In this document: in pieces, positions 17,006-26,211 of the stretch
How positions within the stretch are numbered: position 1 is the stretch's first letter
Layout: each line of letters opens with the position of its first letter
Assembly (NCBI GenBank): GCA_017619585.1
Contig: JAFZSA010000024.1
Location: forward strand, 1-64,000
Source: Bacteroidaceae bacterium
GTDB lineage: Bacteria > Bacteroidota > Bacteroidia > Bacteroidales > Bacteroidaceae
DNA: 64,000 bases
Direction of reading: 5' to 3'
Translations under genes and position numbers: made by a program
Notes under the pieces: model-generated
The model's database searches: none
What the model saw: the letters and a program-made list of their open reading frames with translations, nothing else
Told to the model about the DNA's origin: nothing

Positions 17006-18264
17006 TTCGAGAATAGATGTATTCTAATGTAAGAAACTATTTTCATTGGCATATTAAGGAATTGCTTCCACATAGGAGGATCTAACAGTTTCTTCACAAT
17101 GTGCGTTATATCAGCTTCACCATTATTGACAAGCCTAAAAAACTCTTCCCGCTTTGGATGTGGTTTATAACTTTTAACCAGTGCAGCATTGTGTTCCAAT
17201 AGAAGAGAATAGTTCGACTGCTCTGATTTGTATATTATTTGACTTAATAGAGCCTTTCCCTTTTCAGTATTTACGAGGATAGAGTTGGTTCCGAGGTCAT
17301 CATAAATTGCCTTATGTTCCAACTCTGCTCCCCAACAGTCTGCCAAGGTTATGTCACTATGTGATCGGCCGGCTTTTGCTTGACACGATGAACAAGAAGG
17401 CCTCAGGTCTAGATTGTTAAGAAAAGCCCTCATATAAGAGTTTTTATAGTATATAGAAGAGAGCGAAACTGTATTTTTCTTGCCATCGGCTGTGGCCTCG
17501 GCAAGGGTGAGAGTGAAACTGTATTTTCGCCAGCCTAACCTCTTGTCTCTGAAAAAGAAGCCCTCTATCTCAACTCTTTCTTCTTGTAAGAGGGTATCAC
17601 CCTCAGAGACAAGATGATTAGGGAGAAGTGAAACTGTATTTTCGCCCTTACGGGCTTTCTTTATTTCCTGATTAATATACAACTTCCACACCTTTGGAGA
17701 AGGTACACCATGACATATCACGTCAATGGTATATAAATTATCATAAGCCCTTCTTACAAAATGTTTTAGTCCGGCTATCTGACAGGGCGTCCCACTAAAT
17801 AGAACAATGCGCCCTTCCTTTAAGAAGCGGAGAGCATCGATATAGGCTGTATCAGTTCTTGCCTGAACATATTTGGACCCTCTAAACACCTTTAAACCTT
17901 CAAGCGTCTCCGCGTAATCTAGTTTACATTGCCAGTTTTCATCAAAGCGTACCCCAAAAACAACGCCCCCGTTTTTTATACACTCGCTAGCTAAAAGAGA
18001 AAACAGGCCGCCAGAGGAACTGCTCCGCCTAATTTCATCATCGTAAGACTGTCCGGCAAGGACTTCTATAGGTAAATGTTCGCCATAGGGATGCAACTCG
18101 TGGCATACTTTTTCACACAAACCACAGTTAACGCATGATACAGCATCGACTTTCGGATAAAGGAATCCTTCTGTATCCTCCACCATAGTGATACATCGTC
18201 GGGGGCATGAGCTGACACATGCTGCACAACCGCAACAATATGACTTATCGGTTATATCTATCAT
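17002..18264 (-). CDS. F420 hydrogenase/dehydrogenase beta-subunit-type iron-sulfur protein
   Basis: 420 aa. Two ferredoxin-like clusters lie at the N-terminus (CCGCAACVSSCPRRC, residues 9-23, and CVNCGLCEKVC, about 44-54). They are followed by the FrhB-type domains with SSSGGLFSLLA, FSGTPCQIAGLKHF, DVICHGVPSP, FRDKRLGWRKYSF and CSSCQAKAGRSHSDITLADC. Homologues in capsule loci are thought to be sugar-modifying redox enzymes rather than F420 enzymes. Between about residues 203 and 240 the protein carries extra sequence containing a perfect DNA palindrome at 17590-17604. Near-identical 16-19-bp units occur at 17463, 17513 and 17628, which looks like in-frame repeat invasion. Confidence 0.8.
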   Translation of the reverse strand: MIDITDKSYCCGCAACVSSCPRRCITMVEDTEGFLYPKVDAVSCVNCGLCEKVCHELHPYGEHLPIEVLAGQSYDDEIRRSSSSGGLFSLLASECIKNGGVVFGVRFDENWQCKLDYAETLEGLKVFRGSKYVQARTDTAYIDALRFLKEGRIVLFSGTPCQIAGLKHFVRRAYDNLYTIDVICHGVPSPKVWKLYINQEIKKARKGENTVSLLPNHLVSEGDTLLQEERVEIEGFFFRDKRLGWRKYSFTLTLAEATADGKKNTVSLSSIYYKNSYMRAFLNNLDLRPSCSSCQAKAGRSHSDITLADCWGAELEHKAIYDDLGTNSILVNTEKGKALLSQIIYKSEQSNYSLLLEHNAALVKSYKPHPKREEFFRLVNNGEADITHIVKKLLDPPMWKQFLNMPMKIVSYIRIHLFSK

Positions 18265-19781
18265 TTAATCTTCAAAACACGTTTTACTGGTGTTATCACC
18301 AAGTCTCTTTCGTATTGGTTCAAACTGAACTTATAATAAAGCAAGCAATAAACCACACAATAGACAAAGGCGCACCCAACAAAAGACAATATGGAGTCAA
18401 CAGACCACCATTTATTTGTAATCACAATGAAAGCTATGGTTACAAAAACTGGCACAATATCCATTTTAAGTATTTCCATCCAGAACCGAGGAATGTCTAT
18501 ACCTTGTTTCACATGGTAATAGATATTCATAACCAACCCTTGACCCAACAACAAAGCACCCGACACGGCTATGGCACAACCCAAACCACCCCACATTTTC
18601 GCAAAGATTATTTCAAATGCAAGTGCCACCATGGCTATGATAATATACGCGATACTCCTAAACTTCATTTGATTCCTAGCCTGAAGGATAGTTATGCCAA
18701 GGTTCTGAATCAAGGGTATATAGAGAGAAATAAAGAACAACAATGTCATCAGATACGCATCTTCATAATCTTTACCAGCCCATATGACAATAAACTGACG
18801 TCCGAACACAATAAAGCCAAAGAGTAAAAGGCTCATCACGATATTTTGAATTCGGCCTGTTCGTATAAATAAGTTTGATATTTTCTCACCACTCTCGTTT
18901 TTAGCGACCATTGCCGTTACTTTTGGCAGAAACACAGATGAGATTGCTGTCGAAAACTGTAAATAGAGTGATTGGAGATGAATGGCTACAGCAAATACTG
19001 ACACAGCGATTGTCCCAGCTACGGCTCCGAGAACAAACTGTCCAGTACTCCAATAAACGCGATCCATTATTGCATTCAGAAATATCCATAAAGAGTATAT
19101 AGTGACCTCCCTAAGGAAATCCCACTTAAAATAACCGAAATGCAGTTTTATTCCAAGTTCCTTTTTGCAATAAAGAAAATTAATAAAAAGCGTAATAATA
19201 TTAAACACTGTTTGGACAATTACCATTGCAAGAGCTTTATAACCCATCTCTAGCAACACAATCATAACCACCGTGTTTAGTATTACGCGAATGATGCTAA
19301 TTACTTTTGGAAAAACGAAACGCTCGTATGCTGTAATAATTGAGCCAAATATGCTCATGGGGAATGTTACGGCAACATTAGCTACCATTATAATTACCAT
19401 AACTTTTGCCCTTGACAGCTCATAAGCGGTCATAGTCTTCCCAAACAAGGATTCTGTGTTCGCAAGCAAAAAGAGACCTGCAATAAATGCAATTAATCCC
19501 ATTACAACGTAGAGCAAAAAGAACATACCGAACATCTCATACTGTTCTTGTACTTTTCCTTCTGCTCGAAATTTTGCTGTATATCGGACAATGGCATTGC
19601 CGAAACCTAGGTCAAGAACCGTCAGATAGGCTATTACTGAAGCCACGAGTGAGTATAGGCCATACTCGCTCTGCCCCAACATTCGAAGCATGTAAGGCGT
19701 GTACAACAATCCAACCAACGAACTTAGGATTATTGTACAATAGTTTAACGCAGCGCCTGCTTTTAGTTGATTAACAGCCAT
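18261..19781 (-). CDS. repeat-unit flippase, Wzx/polysaccharide transporter family
   Basis: 506 aa with about twelve to fourteen membrane segments. The N-terminus LKAGAALNYCTIILSSLVGL then YTPYMLRMLGQSEYGLYSLV is typical of the RfbX/Wzx and MATE-like MOP superfamily (polysaccharide biosynthesis, PF01943/PF14667). It should move the undecaprenyl-linked repeat unit from the cytoplasmic to the periplasmic leaflet for the polymerase encoded at 12604-13827. It overlaps the downstream iron-sulfur protein gene by 4 nt and follows the GT2-like gene after 1 nt. No unusual feature. Confidence 0.88.
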   Translation of the reverse strand: MAVNQLKAGAALNYCTIILSSLVGLLYTPYMLRMLGQSEYGLYSLVASVIAYLTVLDLGFGNAIVRYTAKFRAEGKVQEQYEMFGMFFLLYVVMGLIAFIAGLFLLANTESLFGKTMTAYELSRAKVMVIIMVANVAVTFPMSIFGSIITAYERFVFPKVISIIRVILNTVVMIVLLEMGYKALAMVIVQTVFNIITLFINFLYCKKELGIKLHFGYFKWDFLREVTIYSLWIFLNAIMDRVYWSTGQFVLGAVAGTIAVSVFAVAIHLQSLYLQFSTAISSVFLPKVTAMVAKNESGEKISNLFIRTGRIQNIVMSLLLFGFIVFGRQFIVIWAGKDYEDAYLMTLLFFISLYIPLIQNLGITILQARNQMKFRSIAYIIIAMVALAFEIIFAKMWGGLGCAIAVSGALLLGQGLVMNIYYHVKQGIDIPRFWMEILKMDIVPVFVTIAFIVITNKWWSVDSILSFVGCAFVYCVVYCLLYYKFSLNQYERDLVITPVKRVLKIK

Positions 19782-19782
19782 A

Positions 19783-20970
19783 TTATTTCTTTCTTCTTAA
19801 TATAGAATTCATTTTGCGCAGCAAGTTCTCCCTTGTATAAGAATAGACATACTTATACAAGCTACAGATATTCAATTGCCGTATGTGATAGTACGCCAAA
19901 TTTGTTGTGTATTCTTTATCAGCAGTCTTGTTATTGCCATTTTCCGTATCGTATAGATAAAGACCTTTTCCTGGCAGATCATACTTTATGTTAAGTTCGA
20001 TAGGACGTAATGCCAATGCGAATTCTTTTACAACTTTATATGGATACTTGTATGGTGAAAGAATATACCGACAATACTTGTTGTTGCCATTTGTACCATT
20101 AAAATCAACACAAAGTTCCTCTTCAGTCATCTTCATCCATTCATATACATCATGATTTGTACCGTAAATGTCATAATTTGTGAGTGTCTCAAAGGGCTTT
20201 AACTCATATTTTTTTTCTCCAGAAAATAAGACAGTTTGACCTATTGTGGACGCAAAACCATGCTCACCAGCTTCCGAAAAACATGTAGTATGAGAAACTG
20301 AAGGGTAAACAAAATAGCGACCAGTTTCAATTTGAAAAGCCATATAAAATTTACTCCATGCCTTTTTCCATTTTTTTATGTGCTCTGGCATGTCAACATT
20401 TGAGAAGTCATGTTCAGGTGTGTCTTTATACCATTCTCGAAATTGATTCCACATGCGTTCTGTCCAGCACTCCCCCCATGATTCTACATTCTGATATGCA
20501 AAAGTATCCTTGCCGTCTTGAACATAATCTATTGGCAAATTGCCATCCATCGCGGGCCTATATAACGATATTCCACTTACACGATCATCAGAATCATATT
20601 TATCAACACAAGCTAAAGCAAAATTGTAGAAATAAGGACTAACGAAAATATCGTCTTCCAAGATAATTACGCCTCTGAAGTATTTTGTTAAATCACCACA
20701 AGACAATATATGATCTCGTAGTCCCATCCTTTTCTCTTTAATGGTGACATACTTCGCTCCATGCTTCCATTCGAAAGCATTGACGTAATCATACAACTCT
20801 TGACATCCACTCGCGTCTATGCTAATTACCAATGGGACATCACAAGTATAAACTGCATTGTCTAAAGACGTAAGTATACGCTTTATTGAATCAATTCTGT
20901 TGTAACCAACAACGACAATTGCCAATTTTTTCTTATTATCAGTATCTATTATATTCACAGTTCTACCCAT
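19783..20970 (-). CDS. GT-A-type glycosyltransferase (GNT-I/GT2-like)
   Basis: 395 aa. The N-terminal LAIVVVGYNRIDSIKRILTS, then VISIDASG, and the acidic motif IILEDDIFVSPYF (about residues 97-109) resemble the GT13/GT2-like sugar transferases with a E-D-D metal site. ESWGECWTERMWNQF is a recognisable segment in bacterial members. The C-terminal part contains no extra named domain. It overlaps the downstream end of the neighbouring transferase gene by one base (20970). Predicted cytoplasmic enzyme adding one residue of the repeat unit; donor unknown. Confidence 0.75.
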   Translation of the reverse strand: MGRTVNIIDTDNKKKLAIVVVGYNRIDSIKRILTSLDNAVYTCDVPLVISIDASGCQELYDYVNAFEWKHGAKYVTIKEKRMGLRDHILSCGDLTKYFRGVIILEDDIFVSPYFYNFALACVDKYDSDDRVSGISLYRPAMDGNLPIDYVQDGKDTFAYQNVESWGECWTERMWNQFREWYKDTPEHDFSNVDMPEHIKKWKKAWSKFYMAFQIETGRYFVYPSVSHTTCFSEAGEHGFASTIGQTVLFSGEKKYELKPFETLTNYDIYGTNHDVYEWMKMTEEELCVDFNGTNGNNKYCRYILSPYKYPYKVVKEFALALRPIELNIKYDLPGKGLYLYDTENGNNKTADKEYTTNLAYYHIRQLNICSLYKYVYSYTRENLLRKMNSILRRKK

Positions 20971-22028
20971 TATTTGATATCAACTTGATCCTTTTTGTAA
21001 TACAAAGACCGTGGAAGTATATGAAAGAAGAAGTCAACGAAACCTGCTTTAAGGAAATATTGTGCCTTTCCCAATAATAATTGCTTGCGTGTTTTTTGAC
21101 CTAAAGCCGGATGAGTTTTAATAAGGCAATCGACATTGTACTTTTCGAGAAGAAACAACTTTATCTTCTTTATTCTACTCAAATACTCTATGTAAAAGAT
21201 ATTGACTAACTTATCATCAATACCCCATCGAGAGTAAACATGAATATCTGCATGATCATTTGAATCATAAGTAATTCCTTCAAAATGATAAAATAAAGGC
21301 GTGTATTCCTTACCTTTGCACTTGACAACAAATTGGCCTTTAGGATTATACTTGACTAAAGTATACTGCGGTATATTCCATGGGGCAATACCTGCGCCAT
21401 AATTTAAAGATTCTATTACATATGGATAATCATCTACCCAATTGTCCATATATTTTTGATCACCCCAATGAATACCATCATCTTTTTGACTACAATCCTC
21501 TAAACATTGATTTATCCAAATATCCAATAGTTTACGAGCTTTAACATCATTTTTGAATGTATTACACTCCACACAATAACGTCCTATCTTTTTCTCAGAT
21601 TTTTTGGCATACCACCCAAACCTATGTCCTATAATGCTGACAGATGCGTTCTTCCTTTCCATCTCATCTATTAATATGATTGGATCAGAATAAAAAAACA
21701 TGTCAGCATCAATATAAGAACAATAATTTGGTTGGTAGGTATCCAGTACATATTTAATGAGCGAAGAGGAACATGTCCAGCAATATTGTCCAAAAGGTCT
21801 ATCTTTTTTTGCTTTCAATAATTGTTCGTTCTCAAAATCAGCAAGCCTTATTGGAATCAAATGTTCATTTTTCAAATCCGCAAGAACCTTATAGCACTTT
21901 TCGTCCATACAAAGAACGTAAAGAATGAAGTCTGTGGCTACTTCAGAGAGCGACTGATACAATACAATACCTTTGTCTAAATATACACTATTGAATAATG
22001 TACACAGGACATGTTTCTTATTCTCCAT
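20970..22028 (-). CDS. GT8-like/nucleotide-diphospho-sugar transferase
   Basis: 352 aa. The N-terminus VLCTLFNSVYLDKGIVLYQS and the DXD motif in YIDADMFFYSDP (about residues 107-118) match the putative nucleotide-diphospho-sugar transferases related to GT8. GIHWGDQKYMDNW followed by LNYGAGIAPWN and LFYHFEGITY are further typical pieces: the GDQ, the GxGxAPWN region and HFEG. It probably adds a hexose or uronic acid to the repeat unit. A 6-nt gap separates it from the aminotransferase gene upstream. Confidence 0.75.
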   Translation of the reverse strand: MENKKHVLCTLFNSVYLDKGIVLYQSLSEVATDFILYVLCMDEKCYKVLADLKNEHLIPIRLADFENEQLLKAKKDRPFGQYCWTCSSSLIKYVLDTYQPNYCSYIDADMFFYSDPIILIDEMERKNASVSIIGHRFGWYAKKSEKKIGRYCVECNTFKNDVKARKLLDIWINQCLEDCSQKDDGIHWGDQKYMDNWVDDYPYVIESLNYGAGIAPWNIPQYTLVKYNPKGQFVVKCKGKEYTPLFYHFEGITYDSNDHADIHVYSRWGIDDKLVNIFYIEYLSRIKKIKLFLLEKYNVDCLIKTHPALGQKTRKQLLLGKAQYFLKAGFVDFFFHILPRSLYYKKDQVDIK

Positions 22029-22034
22029 TCTTCT

Positions 22035-23135
22035 CTATTCAAATGCATTCAATACGTTAACAACCTCTTCTGCTTCAGCGGCAGATACCACTTGATTCAT
22101 AGGAATTGACAGCTCCTGATCATGAATCTTTTCTGTGATAGGATAGCTACGGTCATTCCAATCTTTATAACACTCCTGCTTGTGAGGAGGAATAGGGTAA
22201 TGAATCAAGGTCTGGATTCCATTCTCTTTCAGGTATTCCTGCAACTCATCTCGACGTTCGCATAGAATCGGGAACTGATGATAGACATTATTCTCATCAG
22301 GGATACGTGAAGGCAGAGTAATCAACGGATTATTGATCTGCTCATAATAGTATGCAGCCAGTTCCTGACGCTTCTTATTATCCTCATCCAGATACTTCAA
22401 CTTAACATCCAGCACAGCAGCATCAGGCTCAGACATACGACTGTTCATGCCTACATACTTGAACACATATTTCTTCTGGCTGCCATAGTTTGCCAAAGCA
22501 CGGATGACAGATGCTAATTCTGCATCATTGGTGGTCACAGCACCTGCATCACCAAGAGCGCCAAGGTTTTTGCCAGGATAGAAGCTATGTGCTGCCGCAT
22601 CACCAAGAGCGCCAGTCTTAATTCCCTTCCATGCGCAACCATGACTTTGAGCACAGTCTTCCATCAGCTTCAAATTGTGCTTCTTGCAAATCTCACCCAG
22701 CTTGTCATTGTATGCCACACGACCATAGAGGTGAACAATCATCACTCCCTTTGTCTTGGGTGTAATAGCCTCCTCAATCTTATCAATATCAATCTCGAGA
22801 TTCTCCCAAGTGGGCTCAACAAGTACAGGAACAAGGTTGTTCTTTGTAATGGAAAGGATGGTCGCGATATAGGTATTTGCAGGAACAATAATCTCGTCAC
22901 CATCGTGCATTATACCCATTTCCTTGTAACCTCTCATCAGCAAATAAAGGGCATCAAGTCCATTGGCAACTGCAATACAATGATAGGTACCAATATAATT
23001 GGCATAATCTGCCTCAAACTGCTTATTCTCGTTTCCCTGCAGAAACCATCCCGAATCTATTACGCGATTAACGGCTGCCTTATACTCATCACCATGCATT
23101 TCGGTGATAGCCTGTAAGTCTAATAACTTTACCAT
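22035..23135 (-). CDS. fdtB: DegT/DnrJ/EryC1 sugar aminotransferase (FdtB/QdtB-like)
   Basis: 366 aa, PLP-dependent. Seen: [41 protein letters not shown] and [17 protein letters not shown], in which the Lys (about 187) should form the Schiff base. Family members convert dTDP-3-keto-6-deoxyhexose to the 3-amino sugar. The cupin ketoisomerase and RmlA homologues two to three genes upstream make dTDP-3-amino-3,6-dideoxyhexose (Fuc3N or Qui3N type) the likely product. The acetyltransferase that usually completes Fuc3NAc/Qui3NAc (FdtC/QdtC) is not seen nearby. Symbol is given by pathway logic; galacto versus gluco cannot be decided. Confidence 0.78.
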   Translation of the reverse strand: MVKLLDLQAITEMHGDEYKAAVNRVIDSGWFLQGNENKQFEADYANYIGTYHCIAVANGLDALYLLMRGYKEMGIMHDGDEIIVPANTYIATILSITKNNLVPVLVEPTWENLEIDIDKIEEAITPKTKGVMIVHLYGRVAYNDKLGEICKKHNLKLMEDCAQSHGCAWKGIKTGALGDAAAHSFYPGKNLGALGDAGAVTTNDAELASVIRALANYGSQKKYVFKYVGMNSRMSEPDAAVLDVKLKYLDEDNKKRQELAAYYYEQINNPLITLPSRIPDENNVYHQFPILCERRDELQEYLKENGIQTLIHYPIPPHKQECYKDWNDRSYPITEKIHDQELSIPMNQVVSAAEAEEVVNVLNAFE

Positions 23136-23142
23136 ATCGTCA

Positions 23143-23883
23143 TTATTTTACTTTTCTCAAATCTTTAACATAATTGTTTGCCTTCAAAATACTGTCAATT
23201 GAATTAGTATCGAGCCACTTATAATTATCAGCAAGCACTTGAACCTGAAGTTTATTATTTTCCAAATACATTTGATCCAAGGTTGTTACCTCATATCGTC
23301 CTCTTTCAGATTTCTCAATAATCTTAGCATAATTTGTAACACCTTTGGGGAACACATACATACCTGTTATGGAATACCATCCACCTGCTCTTGAAGTACC
23401 TTCTATCATCTCACACTTACCATCCTTGTCAAGTTTGGCTACCCCATATTGAGCAGGATATTTATCTTTAGAGACAAAAATCGTTGCTTGGGCGCTGTTC
23501 TTTGCTGCTCTAATCGCCTTTCTAAGCTTCACTGCTCTGTCATTACCAATGATAATACAATCACCAGTTATTAAGCACACAGGCTCCTTTGCAAGGAATT
23601 CTTCTCCTATAGTTAGTGCTTGGGCTACACCATCCGGGATTGCTTGTGTTGTATATGATAGTTTTGCGCCAAATTCTGAGCCATCTCCTAATGCCGTTAT
23701 GAAATTTGATATATACTTTGGGCAAGTTATGATTAAGATATCCTTGATACCGGCCTCAACCAATGTCTCTATTGGGTAATAAATCATTGGTTGGTCATAA
23801 ATTGGTAACAACTGCTTCGGAATGCCCTTTGATAGTGGAAACAGTCTCTCCCCTGAATCTCCTGCTAATACTATGCCCTTCAT
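23143..23883 (-). CDS. RmlA-like nucleotidyltransferase paralogue with altered active-site motifs
   Basis: 246 aa, clearly homologous to the 305-aa RmlA encoded 0.9 kb upstream ([32 protein letters not shown]) but about 60 residues shorter at the C-terminus. The nucleotide-binding signature GGSGTRL reads GDSGERL, the metal-site region LGDNIFYG reads TGDCIIIG, and [10 protein letters not shown] reads [10 protein letters not shown]. Several residues used for catalysis or dTTP binding are therefore changed. It may have a different substrate, a regulatory role, or be inactive. It is tightly packed with the aminotransferase (7 nt) and the cupin gene (13 nt), so it is expressed with them. Confidence 0.75.
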   Translation of the reverse strand: MKGIVLAGDSGERLFPLSKGIPKQLLPIYDQPMIYYPIETLVEAGIKDILIITCPKYISNFITALGDGSEFGAKLSYTTQAIPDGVAQALTIGEEFLAKEPVCLITGDCIIIGNDRAVKLRKAIRAAKNSAQATIFVSKDKYPAQYGVAKLDKDGKCEMIEGTSRAGGWYSITGMYVFPKGVTNYAKIIEKSERGRYEVTTLDQMYLENNKLQVQVLADNYKWLDTNSIDSILKANNYVKDLRKVK

Positions 23884-23896
23884 GTTTATAAAAGAA

Positions 23897-24799
23897 TCAC
23901 TTTCTTTTTTGGATATATTTCAAATAATCATCATAGTTACGGATGTAATCATCAGCATCATAACCATGACTGGCCAGTACCAAACAGATACTGCCGGAAG
24001 AAAAGCCTTGTTCTGATGCCCAAATACCTGGTGGAACATGCAAGCCCCAGAAGGGTCGGTTCAATAAGACAGTACGCTTATTGATACCGTCATCAAGGAC
24101 AACTTCAAAACTCCCGCTGGCAGCAATTAAGAACTGATGACACTCTTTATGTGCGTGTGCACCACGGTCTTCACCACCTGGAATGTCGTAACTATAGAAT
24201 ACACGATTGATAGGGAAAGGCACGTGTACGTTCTCATACATATAGGTAAGGTTACCTTCCGTATCGTGCATCTTGTTCAGCTCGCACAATGAGCAATCAA
24301 ACACACTTTCACCTTCGTCCGCCAGATTCTTACCAAGTGGATTGTTTAGTTTAACAGATGTTTTTGCGTCCGTGATAGTAGGAATCTTTGAACTATCTTT
24401 TCTCCATGCCACAAACTCCTTGTAGTCTGATATGTAGTCTTTCTCATTGTACTCTGTTGAGGAAAGAACCAATGCCAAGGAATTGGTAGAGAAATTAGTC
24501 ATAGTACGCCACATTCCTTTTGGCACATAAAGTCCAAAATAAGACCTATTTAGCTGAAATGTTTTTTTCTCAACCCCATCATCTACTACTACATCAAAGC
24601 TGCCAGAAAGAGCAACTATGAACTCTTCTGTCTCAAAGTATGCATGACCTCCTCTGTCAAAACCACCAGGCACATCATACACCCAATGTACCCGTTTGAT
24701 TTCAAAGGGAATCTGCTTTATCTGCTCTATGATTGACAGATTCCCACGAGGGTCTGCAATCTTTGGTAACTGAATAATCCTACTATCGTTGACTGTCAT
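23897..24799 (-). CDS. fdtA: tandem double-cupin dTDP-4-keto-6-deoxyhexose 3,4-ketoisomerase (FdtA-like)
   Basis: 300 aa made of two homologous WxcM/FdtA-type cupin domains, about residues 1-140 and 155-295. Each has the DPRGNLS or DTEGNLTY start, a YDVPGG/YDIPGG turn, VVDDGVEKK/VLDDGINKR and a LYVPKGMWR/LHVPPGIWA strand. Single-domain family members are about 135-140 aa, so this is a fused duplication. The catalytic His pair is intact in the second domain (DRGAHAHKECHQF) but reads HAY in the first (DRGGHAYFETEEF), so the N-terminal half may be structural or of altered chemistry. It acts on the RmlB product to give the 3-keto substrate of the aminotransferase encoded at 22035. RmlB itself is not in this window. 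Confidence 0.8.
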   Translation of the reverse strand: MTVNDSRIIQLPKIADPRGNLSIIEQIKQIPFEIKRVHWVYDVPGGFDRGGHAYFETEEFIVALSGSFDVVVDDGVEKKTFQLNRSYFGLYVPKGMWRTMTNFSTNSLALVLSSTEYNEKDYISDYKEFVAWRKDSSKIPTITDAKTSVKLNNPLGKNLADEGESVFDCSLCELNKMHDTEGNLTYMYENVHVPFPINRVFYSYDIPGGEDRGAHAHKECHQFLIAASGSFEVVLDDGINKRTVLLNRPFWGLHVPPGIWASEQGFSSGSICLVLASHGYDADDYIRNYDDYLKYIQKRK

Positions 24800-24808
24800 A
24801 TGCGCGAA

Positions 24809-25726
24809 TTATTTGCATTCTCTGAATGAATCAGAGGTTATTTCCTCCTTCATCTCATCAATTACCTTCAAAAGATATTGGCCGTACTGGTTCTTCAGCA
24901 TAGGTTGAGCAATCTCACGCATTCGCTCTTCAGTGATCCAACCATTACGGTATGCAATACCTTCCAAACAAGCAATCTTTAATCCCTGTCGCTTCTCAAT
25001 AACCTCAACAAAATTGGAAGCATCTGCAAGGCTGTCATGAGTGCCCGTATCTAACCATGCGAAACCACGACCCAACACTTGAACCTTCAATTCACCATCT
25101 TTCAAGAACTCCTGGTTCACTGTTGTAATCTCCAACTCTCCACGTGCAGAGGGTTTGATATGTTTGGCCACATCAACCACCTTATTGGGGTAGAAATAGA
25201 GTCCTACAACAGCATAGTTACTTTTTGGCTCCTTAGGTTTTTCTTCTATGCTCAAGCAGTTACCTTGACGGTCAAATTCCGCAACGCCATAGCGCTCAGG
25301 GTCGCTTACCCAATAGCCAAACACAGAAGCTTTCTTATTCTTCTCAGCATCCTCGACTGCCTTGCGCAATAAAGAAATAAACTCGTTGCCGTAGAAGATA
25401 TTGTCTCCCAGAACCAAACAGGCACAATCTTCGCCAATGAACTTCTCACCAATGATGAAAGCCTGGGCCAAACCATCAGGTGAAGGCTGCTCTGCATACT
25501 GGAAGTTCACACCATAGTCTGAACCATCACCCAGAAGTCGTTTGAAGCCTGGGAGGTCGTATGGCGTTGATATGATAAGAATATCCCTTATTCCTGCCAG
25601 CATCAATGCACTGATGGGATAATAAACCATTGGTTTATCATAAATAGGTAGCAACTGCTTGCTAACGCCCTTGGTAATAGGATAAAGACGGGTTCCTGAT
25701 CCGCCAGCTAAGACAATTCCTTTCAT
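24809..25726 (-). CDS. rmlA: glucose-1-phosphate thymidylyltransferase
   Basis: 305 aa, normal length for RmlA. It has the nucleotide-binding signature [11 protein letters not shown] at residues 8-18, [27 protein letters not shown] (about 107-117), [33 protein letters not shown] and the C-terminal IAYRNGWI that is missing from the paralogue. It makes dTDP-glucose from dTTP and glucose-1-phosphate, the first step towards dTDP-deoxy sugars. It is the first gene of the run that continues to 7098; about 480 bp without a gene lie upstream, where this transcript may start. Confidence 0.92.
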   Translation of the reverse strand: MKGIVLAGGSGTRLYPITKGVSKQLLPIYDKPMVYYPISALMLAGIRDILIISTPYDLPGFKRLLGDGSDYGVNFQYAEQPSPDGLAQAFIIGEKFIGEDCACLVLGDNIFYGNEFISLLRKAVEDAEKNKKASVFGYWVSDPERYGVAEFDRQGNCLSIEEKPKEPKSNYAVVGLYFYPNKVVDVAKHIKPSARGELEITTVNQEFLKDGELKVQVLGRGFAWLDTGTHDSLADASNFVEVIEKRQGLKIACLEGIAYRNGWITEERMREIAQPMLKNQYGQYLLKVIDEMKEEITSDSFRECK

Positions 25727-26211
25727 GTTATATCATTTTATTGTTATTTCTTTCAAAAGGGCAGGGGCACCAGGACTTATTGAACCTTTTTCTTTATAAG
25801 AGACCTTTGGGATGTAAGATAGAAGAAGGAAGATGTAAGAAAATTTTTCTTTTCCACCAATAGAACCTAAAGATTTTCTAACAAAGTGTTAACACTGATT
25901 CAAAATATAAACTTACGCTGCCACTCTCTTTATATAGTCAATTAATTCTTGCTATACATTAGAGTATGGAGAAAGAACGCTCATAATGTTGTTGAATTGA
26001 ATATTCACAACCCTTTTACAGGATCACAGGATCACAGGATCTGGGGAAGGTTCTTTGATTCGCCAATTTTGTGTTCTATCGTTAGAATGAAGAAAAAATA
26101 ATATCCATTACCAAAGATGCACCTTATTTCGTTTATAATCGGAACTTACAGATAAAACCGACACCAACTGAAATAAATATTGATGTTTCAAGTTGCTAAA
26201 GAGAGGAAAGA
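25727..26211. other. gene-free stretch upstream of rmlA
   Basis: AT-rich, with no ORF of note on either strand. It holds an 8-bp unit (ACAGGATC) repeated three times at about 26018-26042. A TTTG at about 25894 (minus strand) is followed 19 nt later by TATTGGTG, a weak match to the Bacteroidetes promoter form that could drive rmlA. Nothing else is recognised. Confidence 0.4.
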
